Below, one piece after another: positions 11,131 to 24,200 of a stretch of 64,000 nt of DNA. Origin of the DNA: Blasia pusilla (Eukaryota > Marchantiophyta > Marchantiopsida > Blasiales); contig CM114275.1 in assembly GCA_050084515.1 (NCBI GenBank), forward strand, positions 8,804,001-8,868,000, read 5' to 3'. The position numbers were made by a program, and so were the translations under genes. How positions within the stretch are numbered: position 1 is the first letter of the stretch; each line of letters begins with the position of its first letter. A model generated the notes under the pieces. The model was not told the origin of the DNA, did no database searches, and saw only the letters and a list, made by a program, of their open reading frames with translations.

Positions 11131-12290
11131 GCATGGTTGCACAAAAATGGACAACTTTGGACATGTCCACGTACATGGATTATAAGAGGTGGGGCCCATA
11201 CTTAATGCTTATGATAGAAGGTAGGGCAAGGGCGACTTGGGAAATAAAGGGGGAGGGAGTGGAGGTGGAGGGAGGAAGAAATGGAAAAGTATGGAATATG
11301 AAGGTATGGAAAAGTGCTAAAGAAGCATAACTGGTGGGAAACGGCTCTCACACTCACACACCACCATGGAGAACGAAATGAGAGAATGAGTGGAGGCTAG
11401 TCCCCTTTTCAATTATATAGGGTATGTACAAGAAACCCTCATCCTAACCTTAACCATAGTCTCGAGTTAGACTAACTATGATTAACTAACCCTACTTAAG
11501 ATAATCACGCTTAACTGACTAAACAAGATTAAGCTTCCCTATTTTGTGTGAGTACCAAATGTAGCAGTTTAGGTGTCTCATGAGCTTGATTGTAACTCAA
11601 TCTTCAATAGAAGGCAATTGGAGGGAATGAGAAAGAAGGGGGAGATGGGATCCACATGGAAGGGTCCCTCCATAGCACGGAATTAAGTCTACGTACATAG
11701 TATGTCCATGGATATTGATACGTCTCTCCATAGAACGTAAGTCCGCGTACATAGATATGTCCATGGACATGGACTTTGTCCACATGCAACCTTGCCAGCA
11801 TGGTTGCACGGAAAGTGACATGTTTGTCTATGGGATGGACATGCCCAATAGGTCCCTCACATGGGTTTTTTTGCTATCCCAATGGCCTGCGCGGGCATGA
11901 GAGGCGAGAATGGGTGCGGGATGAGATTGCGGGAGGGGGAAAAAAATCTGCCCGCACGTAGCCCGCACCGCATGGTTGCATAAAAACAAAGAAGTCCGTC
12001 TCTACGACCGATATGGACGGACAAGGTTGGACATGTCCACAGACATAGATTGTAAGAGGCTAGTGGGGCCCATACTTATAGTTCATGATGGAAGATAGGG
12101 CAAGGGCGAATGGAGCAATAAGGGGGGAGGAAGTGGGATCATAGGGACGAAAAAATTGCAATAATATAGAATGCATAGGTAAGTGAAGGGAATAAGAGAA
12201 AAGGGGAAGGTTGGGCCTACATGGAAAAATTCTTCCGTAGGACGGACGTAAGTCCATGGACATGTTCACGGACACGGTATCGTGTAGTAA
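11131..12290. repeat. Cluster of inverted-repeat non-autonomous DNA repeats
   Basis: A unit starting GCATGGTTGCAC (11131) followed by GGACATGTCCACGTACATGG is mirrored near 11740-11795 by its rough complement ending GTCCACATGCAACCTTGC, giving imperfect terminal inverted repeats of about 40 bp around 660 bp. A second, related unit begins CATGGTTGCATAAAA near 11973 and repeats the body (TGGGGCCCATACTTA and GGTAGGGCAAGGGCGA stretches) through about 12280. Related ends recur at 13.57-13.86 kb. Insertion-site duplications could not be fixed and no transposase is present. Confidence 0.45.
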
Positions 12291-13545
12291 AATGATCCAA
12301 TGTATATATTCCACTCTTATTAGTGTTAAAGAGAGTTTTATAAGTATTAAGTAAAATAGCTTAGGAAAGTAAAATTTCATGTTTAAACATTTTTATGATG
12401 CCTCATTTGTGTGGGTCCAACTTTAGAAAAAGAAGTAATAAATGAGACAAGGGAACTAAAAAAGTGAAGCAGTGAGTTGGTGTATTCATGAAAATAAAGC
12501 TCAAGTAGTCTTAGTTGGTGAAGAAGTCAAGACGAGGGTAGTTGGGAGGATATGAAGTGAGTTTATGAGGATATAAAAAGAAATCCACTTGTGTCAAAAT
12601 GGGATTGGCTAAGCCTTAAGAGTAAGCCATGTGACACAAGATAAGATTAGTCTTATTTTGTAAACTTGTGGATCCCTTGTGAGTATATAAAGAGGAGGGA
12701 TCTTCAAGGATTTACCATCTAGCTTGAACCTCATTTCTTGAGTTTCTCTTGTCACTCTTGAGTGGATGGCATTGAGCTTTCTTGCTCTTCTAATGAGAGA
12801 GGATTACATCTCTTGGGAGAGTGACTTGGGATGATATATTCTTTAAGAGTTTTGAGAATTTGATATGATTTGGATAGACTTGTTATCTTAAAAGATTTCC
12901 CTCAGTCATTCAAGGAATAATGAATGAATTTGGACTTGTTACCTTTTCAATGAAAGTAGATTATCCCTCTTGGGAGATAGAGTAACTCCATCTTGTCCGT
13001 GACCTAAATTCATGTAGGGGAAGAAAGGAGGATAAAGGATTTTCGTTAATCATGGATAAGGATGTAGCGCGTGTCGTACACAATTTCCCTTTTCTTAACC
13101 CATACCACGTAAAGGTCCTCTTTGTAGATAGGTACTGATTTACTCATTATCTAGTCTACCACTTTGGAGAGGCATTCACGAACTAGGTTATGCCATCATC
13201 AAGTCCGGTGATACATCCTATTATCACGTATGGAAGGACTTGGGATTATATTTTGTTTGTCCTTATTTAGCGATCTATGGATGTAAATAAGTTTTCCCGA
13301 GTAGGGTTCAATATTAGTTCAGCCATTTTCTTGTGTAAAAGCGTAAAGTAGTTTATAGAGACTTCATAGTTGGGAATTTTGGGGTTAAATATTATGAAGA
13401 AGTGATCGCCTCGGCACTACCATTCGTGATTTCTGTCGTGAGAGAATGAAGGGTGTATGTAGCGATTCTATACTGAATAGAAGAAGTTATTAGAGAATTC
13501 ACCTTGCATCAATATTTGCCGCAACTAGCAGGTCTGCCCTTACTT
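12291..13545. other. No gene; AT-rich DNA with a TATA-like box
   Basis: No credible open frame. A GAGTATATAAAGAGG box at about 12681 sits upstream of plain AT-rich sequence, the layout of an LTR promoter and leader. I found no second copy or TG...CA borders in the window, so this stays a suggestion. Confidence 0.3.
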
Positions 13546-13554
13546 GAAGAAAAG

Positions 13555-13860
13555 CTCTAGACATGACAACGGACTTTGTCCATATGCAACCTTGCCGCAC
13601 CGGCCTGCCCTAAGCCCGCATTGGCTGACGACTTGGCTGTGGGCCCTGTGCGGGCTAGAGGCTTCTCTACAAGCCTGGTCGCGGGCCCTATGCAAGCCTG
13701 CCCCGGGCTTAGGGCGGGCCGGTGCAGGCTAGAAAACGGGCGATAGGTTCTTAGATTGGGTGCGGGTTGGCCGAGCCCAAGTCTATGTTGCGGTTTGTCC
13801 TATGGATGGACATAACTCTGTGGGCACAGACTTTGTCCGTGTGCAGCCTTGTGCACTAGT
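13555..13860. repeat. GC-rich repeat with a 12-bp hairpin
   Basis: Strikingly GC-rich compared with its flanks. GCCCTAAGCCCG near 13608 is matched by its exact complement CGGGCTTAGGGC near 13705, able to form a long-loop hairpin. Flanking pieces (GGACTTTGTCCATATGCAACC, and a GTCCGTGTGCAGCC stretch near 13840) match the ends of the 11.1-12.3 kb repeats, so this is probably another member of that family. Confidence 0.4.
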
Positions 13861-14113
13861 TCTCTCAATTTTTTTCACGCTTTAATCTTGCGCTCTTGTC
13901 TCAAGAGTCCTAGACCTTTGTATGCTCGCAACCTAGTGTCGTGGGAAATTCTGATCCCACGCACATACAAAAACACTCAGAACTACATTGGAAACTTGTT
14001 AACCGTACACTTGTATCTAAAACACCACATGTGCCACCAAACCCCTCACGCTTAAATTTAACGTTCCTCTCTCTCTCGCTTGGAGACATCCACCGTGTGG
14101 GTGTCTCTACTAA

Positions 14114-14307
14114 TCTATATTATTATTGGAGAGTGCCTTTTTATTTTGCAAATATCTCTCCTCTTGACACTAGGCACTTTCAATCAATAAGATTGCTTGC
14201 TTTCTAAACCAATAAGATCGCTCAAAGTTCATTTAAAATGGTACTTGAAAACTTTGAGAGGTTATGGGAGGTAATTTAAACCCGTGCATTGCATAGGCTT
14301 ACACTAG
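14114..14307 (+). mobile_element. Non-autonomous Helitron, 194 bp
   Basis: Starts TCTATATTATTATTGGAGAG after an A and ends CACTAG before a T. The CCCGTGCATTGCATAGG stretch ahead of the end corresponds to the terminal hairpin region of the other copies, with a changed stem. Its interior differs from the 8100 copy after the first 50 bases. Confidence 0.65.
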
Positions 14308-15208
14308 TATGAGTTGATGGCGATTTAACTTTACTTCACTAAGACGACTATCAATAGACGTTACTTAAGGGGTGCGACTCTTGGCCCTACTTTTTTGGAA
14401 TGGCCCATGCATGATTCATTGTTGTCATTCCACAGAGGTCCAATTTCTATCGCAACTAGTTATGGTGACAAGAAATCAAGTGGTACTTACGAGTTTTGAA
14501 AGGGAGTTGTGTACGCCTTCAAAATGCAATCCCATTCATTGGTCCCATACGCAAAAACTAAAAAATTAGATGTGCTTCTAACAACTTATTCTACAATGAA
14601 CAATATTGACATCATCACATTTGTGTTTTCCGCCTTCTTTTCAACACATTGATGTTTGAAAAGAAATATCATCCCTCTTGTGCTTTTCCTCTATGTTTTC
14701 TTATCACACTAGTGGCATAGGCAAGAGAAGATATCATGTGCATTTGAAAGCTATTTCTCCTTTGTTTCTTAATATCCTGGGCCCTTCAAATCAATTTTGT
14801 GGTGGTGTGGTGAACCTATCTCAGATGCAGATTGATCTTAAACTGAAAAGTCGCATGATTCCAACAATTTGTTCTAGCATGTTATGATACCATCTCCAAT
14901 AGCTCAACCCTTATTCCCAAAATAAAGAAGAAAGAATATAAATAGAATTTTAAGAAAAGGGGTTACTAAAAAAATTTACAAAAAGGGGTTCAAAGAATGA
15001 CCACCAAGACCACAGTCAGGCATAATTGGCTTTTGTATTAATAATCAATGTTCATAGTCCCAGATGCACAAATATTAAGTTCCGATACATCGCCTACTGA
15101 TCAGAGCAACCCTCAGTCATTACAGTTTAGGGTCTGGTTTCAGAATTCTCCATCAGATCGTGATCAGGTTGACACTACCACCTAAACCCTTTTTGTATTT
15201 TGACCCAA
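14308..15208. other. Intergenic DNA downstream of the ligase gene
   Basis: Short non-overlapping frames only. It would hold the 3' untranslated region and polyadenylation site of the minus-strand ligase gene ending at 15209; AT-rich runs near 14.93-15.0 kb fit but no specific signal can be asserted. Confidence 0.4.
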
Positions 15209-18200
15209 TTACGTTTCAAGAGTTTTGGTGAGAGCCAGATCCACCAATTTCCTGAAGAATTTACGAGGGAACATTGGTGGTTTCTCTGCAAGTGCCTGCA
15301 ACGAACATGATTTGAGTCAGGTCTGATGTACTACTGTTCAGCCTTTCAGAAAGTGCAACCTTGTGAGATTTGAAAATCTCAAAAACCGGAAAGTCTAGTG
15401 TGTACATCCGCAAGAAGTGGAAAGTCTAGCGGACTGAAAAGAATCCAGTGCCATATCCACAAGAATGGGATCTGAAAATCAATGTGGTGAGGATCAGACC
15501 TGATGAATTAACACTGTAGATGGAGTCATTCCTGGAACCGTGTTTGCTTCGATGATAATCACCTGCAGGGGGAAAGGTAAAAAATTGGGTTTGGATAACC
15601 ATAACCACATACAATCTGCAGTGCGGATGCTAGTGAACAATTGGTAATTGACGGGGATATTAAATGAAAATGCGCGGCAAGATGTCGCTGATGGCACTGT
15701 GAATTGCATGCAAGGGGAGTGAGGAAGGCCACCTCTCCCGTATCTGCATGAAGAAATGCATCGATGCGTGCAAAACCATCTATGCCAAGAGTATTTGCGA
15801 CAAGCTCGATCCGCTTCCTGCAACCTTCAATTGCTTGCTGACTGGAAAAAGGAGCAACAGTTACGTAGGTATTTACTTTCTCAGTCAGCAGTGTCACAAC
15901 AAAGCAATGTCTGGGATTCGTAGAACGACAGAACTCTTCATGAAGGGAATTCTCATCTGTAGAAAGACAGTTGAATAAGGATCTACCCTTGAAGTCCCTG
16001 GAATTTTCTCATATCTGCTTCTAAACAGGTCAGAGATGTTTAGAGTCCAACCTGACCAAAGATTCTGGAGGAGGCGTCAAGTTTACACCAGTCCCACCTA
16101 CCATTCAGTAGAGGTGGATGTGAGGAACACAATAATAAAGAAGAACATGTCAATTCAACTAACTTTCATTGAGTTAAGGTATGTGTGAGAGAAGCAGAAC
16201 AGGAGAAAAGTAGAACGGTTTCATTATTACACTGGTGTCCTAGAGTTGAATTAGGTGTGAGTACTTAAGACCAGAAGTAGAATTATTGGTGTCCCTTGGA
16301 TCAGTGGCAGGACAAAAATCCAGGTGTAAGGGTAAGAGATCAAAGGACCTTGAAATTTCTCTTCAAGAGATAGAATGGCACCGCCTTGCTTTACAGTGAT
16401 GCTGGGGTTCAGTGCATACATTTTGGCCTTTCTCCCTATCACTCCGACTGTTACTTCCAGCCAGCGACTGTTCCCTTCCCACCACAAACTGCCCGGACTG
16501 TTAGCTCCTGATTGCGCATTGCCAGAGGATGCAACCACAACATCATCAGTTTCTATGAACGGCTCCAGCAGCAGTTTTTTTGGAGGAGGAACTGGCATCT
16601 CGATGATTCCGTGCATCTGGACATCATTGACAAGTACATTGCATTAGCTGTCTCTGTTGACTGAGCCTGTCTGGGTCCGTAGAAATTTCCTCCCATACAG
16701 ACCACACAAATCTTCACAGAATTAACCTGGCCAAATCACTCCAGAAATTATGAACCGATCTATGAAAATCCTCCAAAACAAGAAACAAACCTCACTCAGG
16801 CTTCCAGGTGGTAACTGTGGGACACCTTCCAGCACTGCCTTCAGATACGCTTCTAGGTCTTCAGGGCAGCTGCAACAAGTAGAAGTTATCATCAGAATGC
16901 TAGCCACAATGAGGGACAAAAATGGTAACCAAGTGATAGCTTAGAACGAGACATCTGCCAATTTGAGAAAGGAATAACTGTCACCAATACTCAGATGAAG
17001 CAGGTGACAATCCATCGCAAGGCCCAACAACTGATCTATTGTCTATAATCTTCTATATCAGGCCCTAAATATAGAGGATTTGCCAGTTCACAAAAACCCA
17101 AGTGCTCTTTCAGGAGTAATGATTCTAACACATACCACAGTCGGGCCACACCAGTTGAACAACCATCACTTGCAGGCTTCACACACAGGTTGGTTGCTTG
17201 CAATTCTTCTTGGAGTATTTCCCACATGCCCCTTTTCACTAACGATTTTCCATTCCCAAATTCTCTATCGTTCTCCAGCAGCTCGTGTATGTCAAGCACT
17301 CTTTTCCTTGCGCTGAACACTCCTGAACCATGTAGCTGGAGGAACCCATCAACTTGTCAGCGAAGTTTTGATGAGTCAATGGCATGAAGGTAGATGCATG
17401 GTAAATGGGAATCTCCACACGAGATTAACAAGCACATCCAACATGGACCTGACGAACTTACATGAGCGAGAGCCTCCCCTGTGGCTGACTTATCCATGCA
17501 GAGTCTTGATGCCTCCACACCAGATCCTAGAACCCCATGTTTGCATACTTACATCAGCTTTCGGATCAGTCATTGTCCTCACTCTTTATTCAAAGCAAGG
17601 AATATACTATCAGTATTACATTTCTCCCGAATTTTCAGTTCTGAAAAATTGAACACTGGACAGTTCCTGATACAAACAGACATGCACTATTCAGTTCAAG
17701 TCTCGTTATCACTGCCTAGCACTCCTCTGAATGTATTTATCCTCCGACAAGAATTACATGGAGTAAGAAATTGCCTCTATGTATGAAGACAGAGTTTACC
17801 AGTGTAGGGAACTCCAGCTGCTTCCAGCAGCTCCTGCAGCATTCCATTTTCTCCAAAGCCCCCATGTACTACGTCCAGGCAACAATCACATGTGACATCA
17901 CTACCACTAAATCTTTGCAAGCCCTTACTTCAACCAGTTCCAACAGTACTGAGAGGCCTGATGTGGCCATGATCTTATAGATGTCATCCCAATATCGGCA
18001 AAACCCGTGGCATAAACACAGTAGAGGGGTCGAATAAAAATCCAATGGGTGAGATAAATTACCGTCATCAGAAACTTGTAAAGTCTGCTATTGTACTTAA
18101 ATATAAATTCCAACTTGGCACATTCAGAAAAAACAGAAATATGTGCAGTTCCACAATCCTAGAAGTAGTGCACTCACTAAATCCATCCCTGATATTCCAA

Positions 18201-21200
18201 TCAATGAACTTTCCATTGCAAGATCGATCCTGTTGGAGACTAATTAAAAGCAAAAGCAGTTAGAAACCGTCAACTTGACCTTCTTAGTGTCAGAAAAGGT
18301 CACTTCTAGTTCTGATAATGACGGAATTAGATATTAGTGTTTTACAATCTAGTCTTTGCGTCTACAAGTGAATCTTTAGAGAAAATCAATTATTCTATTC
18401 CAACTCATGTTTCAATAGTATTGACCAAGTCTTACCAGCAATGAACACACTGGCCTTGTTCTCCTTTGCTTCCTGGATCCATTGTTTCAATGTTATCTGT
18501 CTTGGAATCTCAGAATCCAAATCAATTCCTTGTGTAATCACGGTTGAAATCGACTTTTCTTTAAGCTCAGAGATGACTTGTCGTTTGAGTTTTGAAACAA
18601 CGGCAGATTTGCTCGGGTCTAGAGCCTCCAAGCAGCCTTCCACAACCTCCTCTACCGTGTGCCTCAAAACTAGAGAGTAGCTGTAATAACATAACAACAA
18701 GGTTGATTGGTTGATTTGTATCTACGCTCTTCCTAATCTAGAGTAAATGAGCATTATGCCTGGCGATTTCTAGAAACACTTCAAAAGAATGATGACATCT
18801 AAGAATTAGACAAGTTTAAATCCTGATTCAGGGTTTTACTCACGGTAGTTCCCAAACTGTCTTCCCTTCTCCCTCCGGTTGATCATGTCCATTAACCAGT
18901 GACGGTGCAAGCAACCACGCACTAACATTCAGCTGCAACCAAAGATTATCCAGGTAAGAAGATGAAAACAAAGAGTAAGCAGAACTCACTTACTTCTGCT
19001 TGCTCTGATATGTTGAAAGGTGAGTTCACAACTATATTTGCAAAGTCTAAATCCTTTTGGGATACAGCATCTTTTCTATCCATTTACAACTTGGCCCTAT
19101 GCGTTGCTTGCTGTTAAATTTGTCACCCCCATGATATTAAAACCAATCATGATTATGGACTCGAGAATTGGGGGTGGACTTTACTTACATCCTTGGAAGC
19201 TCGCAAGTTGAGCCAGACATTTGTGCCACTTATCAAAGAGACTTGGCGTTCAGATGAATCTCCCCCAAACAGCACATAAATCTTCTGTCTTGCTCGCCCA
19301 AAACTTTCACAATCTGAAGGTTGCAAGTCTCCACGCTTTTGAGGGACATTCTGGATTGATGGAAGGCCAGGATACCGAGAGCAAGCACGACGGAGGACAG
19401 TGCGGAGGATGTCCACATGGGAAAATCCCACCTACATAAAAACATATAAATGATAGTACAGCTGTCATGTTTTGGACAGGCTTACAAGCTAAGCCTTAGA
19501 TCCATCGACTTACCAAACCTTAGTGACGATGCTACACATGCATGATTATTTGGATATGTAGATGCTATCAAGCTGCTACACTGGTTATCACATTTCAAGA
19601 CTTCAAAATAGGCTCTTTGTAGATTGATAAGCTGATTGACAGCTTCCCATAAAATCAGAACCAAAAAAGTATCTCGTTGTAACTCTCACAGATAAACTAT
19701 GAACATGATCATAGTACTTCAACGAAACCTGTACATACCTGTGCAGCCTGTTGAAATAGTATACTTGTTTGCTCCATTCCGCTGATCTAATGTTATGCCG
19801 CCAGGTACAATAAGGGAGCAGTCAGAACCTTCATGACATATCTGGGTAAACTGTGCTTGCAGAAAGACTGATAGATCAAAGGATTAGATGAGAGATCCAA
19901 ACACACCAAACCCATTTCTAAAACTCGATGCATCCTTTCCACACATCACACATTGATTCGGAGGTGATATCCTTCTTTCTCTTTGTGTATCTGTTCTGCA
20001 CTTCATTGCACATGAGCCCCTGGTGTCAATCTTCTCAATTAACCTGTGCATCTCAAGCTGTACTGCTCTCACACTTGACAGTGACGAGAAGGCGTACCAG
20101 ATTTATGTCAGAGAAGACCACGATGCCACTTTCACATTGGCCTAGTAGCTTGTCACACTTCATCTCTGTCTGACTGTATAATTTGATTGTGCTTGAAGGG
20201 GTTAGCACCCATCCATCAAACCGCGCTATGTCACGAATCCCTAACTTCTCAAACAGTGACGCTGCTCTTCCGCGGATTTCCTCTATAACCTCCATTGGGA
20301 AGCGTGCGGGGGTATGATACACAACCTGAAATCCAATAAAGACATTGATATATGATACTTTTATCTATCAGAGGTCAGCATGTTGTACTTGAGAACATGT
20401 ATTCAAGGTTCCACCTTCTGGATGCACAATTTAAATGTAGCTTTGTATGATCCAGCAATAGCTCATCCTAGTTCACAGCATACCAAGTAGAATATTGCAT
20501 CTATCCAGTACTATTGTGAAAAGTGAGACTGCTACACAATGAACGAGAAGGCAAGGAAATAGGAGAACATGAGGTGGGTTTAACCTGTCTTGTAGGAAGA
20601 TATTTTCTGCGATAGTTAAAAATCTCCCCATCACTCTTGTTATCATCTGCCATCTTGAGTTCCACCTGTAGAATTTTAATTCAGTACGGCTTAGAGCCTT
20701 TTTCAGCAATAGTTGTGGCACCCAAAACTTCTGTGCTTGACATTTCCTATTTAGAGACCTTATCATTTGGGAGTTCTTCAATCTTACAATATGCTTTCCT
20801 CTCTCTAAATACTACAGTAAAGGTCAGAAGTGATCTGTCGACAAACAAGTAACCTCTGATGTTCGATTCAAAGACACTCTTCCTGCACAACATGTGTAAA
20901 TACAGTGAAAGAAGTAAAGATGCAACCAAGGACTTCTTTCAAAACTTAGGTAGATCAAACAACAAAATTACAGAATCTTTGGGCTCAATATTGTAGCGAC
21001 TTTCCTAAGAGATTCCAGAAAAAGCTAGGAAGGAGAACGTCAGACTCCTGCAATGAGACCATGATACTTGTCCTGTTTTTGTGCACAAGTATAGATACAT
21101 GCTATGAGTTAAACCTTTTACACGAGAGAATTTGGCAATCCTCCCTAAGTCCTCATATAAGTGTTCTCACTTGACTCAATTTCTCAAGGACCTGTTCTGT

Positions 21201-24200
21201 ATTTTCAAGTTTCTCAACCTGGAAGCTTGTGGAAGTACCTCTATTGGAAGGAGAGTTACTGCACAAGACGTGTTCCCAGTGCCCACATCAAGAACGATAG
21301 CAGTGAACTCTCTTGCACCTTCTGCAAACATTTCTATAACCACTCGACTGTCCACTCCCTGGAGAGCAGAGGGAATGGAAAAGTCGTTCAATCTCCTCAG
21401 GTTCTCAGAATTTCTTACACAAAATTGAGCGGTCCTGATGATGGTCAATAAAACGCAATCTTAATCATCTACTCTTCTAAATTGTCCTTTATAGCCAGGT
21501 TAGGATGGCACTCCTAGTCTGGCTTCTGTGGACAATTTAGAGGAGTAGATGACAAGAAAGTTATATCTACACATCAAAGTACATGAAAAACCATATCAAA
21601 ACTCATGTTCAAAATCTTGGGTGTATACATCAGCGAGTATTTGAGGTTTAGTTTGGTACAAACCAGACCTCTGCAAGAAGACTGTCAGCTCGTTCTATGG
21701 CCGTGCTAACACCAACCGCTACACTAACTCCCACACTTGACCCACCACGTGCTGGTTTCACCTGTGCCCAGGCCATAAACAGAGTTGAAGTCATAACATG
21801 AACACCTATCAGACAGTAATCACATTTGAGGCAGAGCGCTAACAATTCCTCCCCCATAAGGACTTATTTTTCTGATTTGATCTCAACATCGCTAACTTTG
21901 TGTCAATCAGAGTTGACTTGGAGTAAAAGATAAATTATGACGACTATGGATCCTGTATCCAGAGTCCTAATAAGAACCTCATATTTCAAGCTCATCACCT
22001 GTCTTGTTTTCCTTATAAGTTTTCTACACCTGGTTCGCATGGCAACTGAGTAACCTGTCCAGTCTATGCAAGATACACAAGGAACATTATTTACTATAAC
22101 GTGGCTTAACGTCTCAATTGGATCAATCCCACCATTTGACACACCCTGGAATGTTTCATACTCATTTCTACCACTTCAAGAGTTCACGACTCTACGAGAA
22201 TAGGTTTCTCGACCATCTACTCACCACCACTCGGCCTGAGGTCAAGTCAAGTTCATTCTCCTCAAACCACATGGTCAATCTCTCTGCATCTCGTTTGGCA
22301 TCCTGTCAGATCAAACAATATTGCTCTCAGCTGAGAGCAAGTTTTGGGAGTGTTATCTCGCAGGACTCGCTGAAAGTACTAAGTTAGACATCAAACTGGC
22401 CTCCACCTTTTAGTGACATAATCCCTGGAAACAAACACCACCCTCTGGACTAGCATGACACAAACTTTAACTAGACCATGGACAAATAGGCATTATGTAC
22501 CTAAGGGACCTCTGAAAATAAAAAGCACTTGTATGTGACCTACCAAACTGAGATAGGGTGGCATTTCTTCCACATTCAAGCAGGTTATTCCCTGGGCACC
22601 ATTGCCGTGTGTCCAAGAAGATATCACTTACCTCTGTAAGAAAGCAAGGCAGCGTTGGAAACCCTAGCCGTCCCATCTCTTCGGCTGCAGTGAACTGAAA
22701 GGGCATATGTCAGCCGCAATATAATATTTACAAGAGTACTGGACTTTGAGTCACACAACAAGCTGACAACAGTTGCTGTCACTAACTTAGACCGTCTCCC
22801 TACCTCTACTTACCTCAAGAACTACGCCAGATGGTCTCTGCTTGAGTAGGCCACAAATATGCGCCCATGATAACAGGCACTAAACGTAATACTCGAAAAA
22901 CTGATATTACAGTTGTTAGGATTTCACATAAAATTGTCTGCTGTTTTCTTCCAGTTTTTTAACTATGGTTAGTTCTGCAAACTACGGTTGGAAGTTTATC
23001 ATAGTTACAAGTCTCAGTTAGTTTACTAGTTACCTCTTTAACTACTCTTGTGAGTTTTGGTTATGTTTAATTGTGCACATGGTGTGCTGGCCTACCCCTG
23101 CTGTGCTGGCCTCTTGTGCTGTCCTGCTCATAATGTGCTGGCCTATTCTTGGTGTGCTGGCCCTTCCACCTTGCCTTACCATGCAGTGGTCCCTTCTGCT
23201 GGTCTCTTGTAGGAAACTATTTAACTTCCCCTCTCTTCCCTTCTTCTTTGATTCACTTCTACTCCTGCCCTCCAAGGCTGTGGGTTTTGAGATTAGCTCC
23301 TACATACCTGAACCTCTGCTGGTGCCTTGATCAACTAAGAAGGAATGTGCATTGGTGTGGAGAATGCTCCAAGTACCAATCTAGCACAAACTCCTGCATC
23401 TTGGTTTCAACCACCTCTCGTCAGGACTTGTGTATTCTAATAAGGTGTTGCTTTTCAAGCACCCAGTTCTCAATAGAAGTTGTAGACCAGTTCTACATGC
23501 AATCCATTTCAGTTTTGCTCTTTTCAGGTTTGTAAGTGATTACCCTCATGTACATGGTTCAGTGGAAGATCCTGTCGGGATCTACTATCTTTCTATCATT
23601 TTAAAGTTTTAAAAGTAGATCTGAGAGGAAGTAGAATTCTGATTTCAACAACAGTTCCTTCAATGTAGATCAAGCATAGCCAGGGTTAATCTTATGACAC
23701 GTCTGGACAAGATCAGAGGATCAAACCTTCCCCAACCCAACCTCCCCCCCCCGCCCCCCCACTTCCAGGATCAAACCCCAAACCCCAACCCACTGAATCC
23801 ATGTCTTACTCAACATTTGCAATTTCACAAATTATTTTGAGTACATTAATGTGGACTGTTAAGATAGCCAGGGGTGTACAGAAACATAATTGTGAGAACC
23901 TCACCTTGTCAAAGACAACACTTGCAGCAGCTGCACTTGTACCGACAAAAGGAATGCCTGCCTTTTCCAGGAGACCCTGTTCTCAATTGCACAAACCATT
24001 ATACAATCAGACTTTGCCTACTGTAAAGCACCTTGATTGACTAATTATATGTAGGAATTCATGGCTAGAATTTCACTCTGGCAAAAGTGTAACTTTGACA
24101 TGACAAATTCGTGATTATAGTTATTAAAGAAATTACGCCAGGGTAATTAGGTCAGTAGCTTGTGTGCATGAATTCAGGTAAAAAAAGAGAGACGTAGGGT

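Noticed and set aside
23735-23765. Poly-C tract as a regulatory site
   Set aside because: Simple low-complexity run inside an intron next to the solo LTR; nothing else supports a function.
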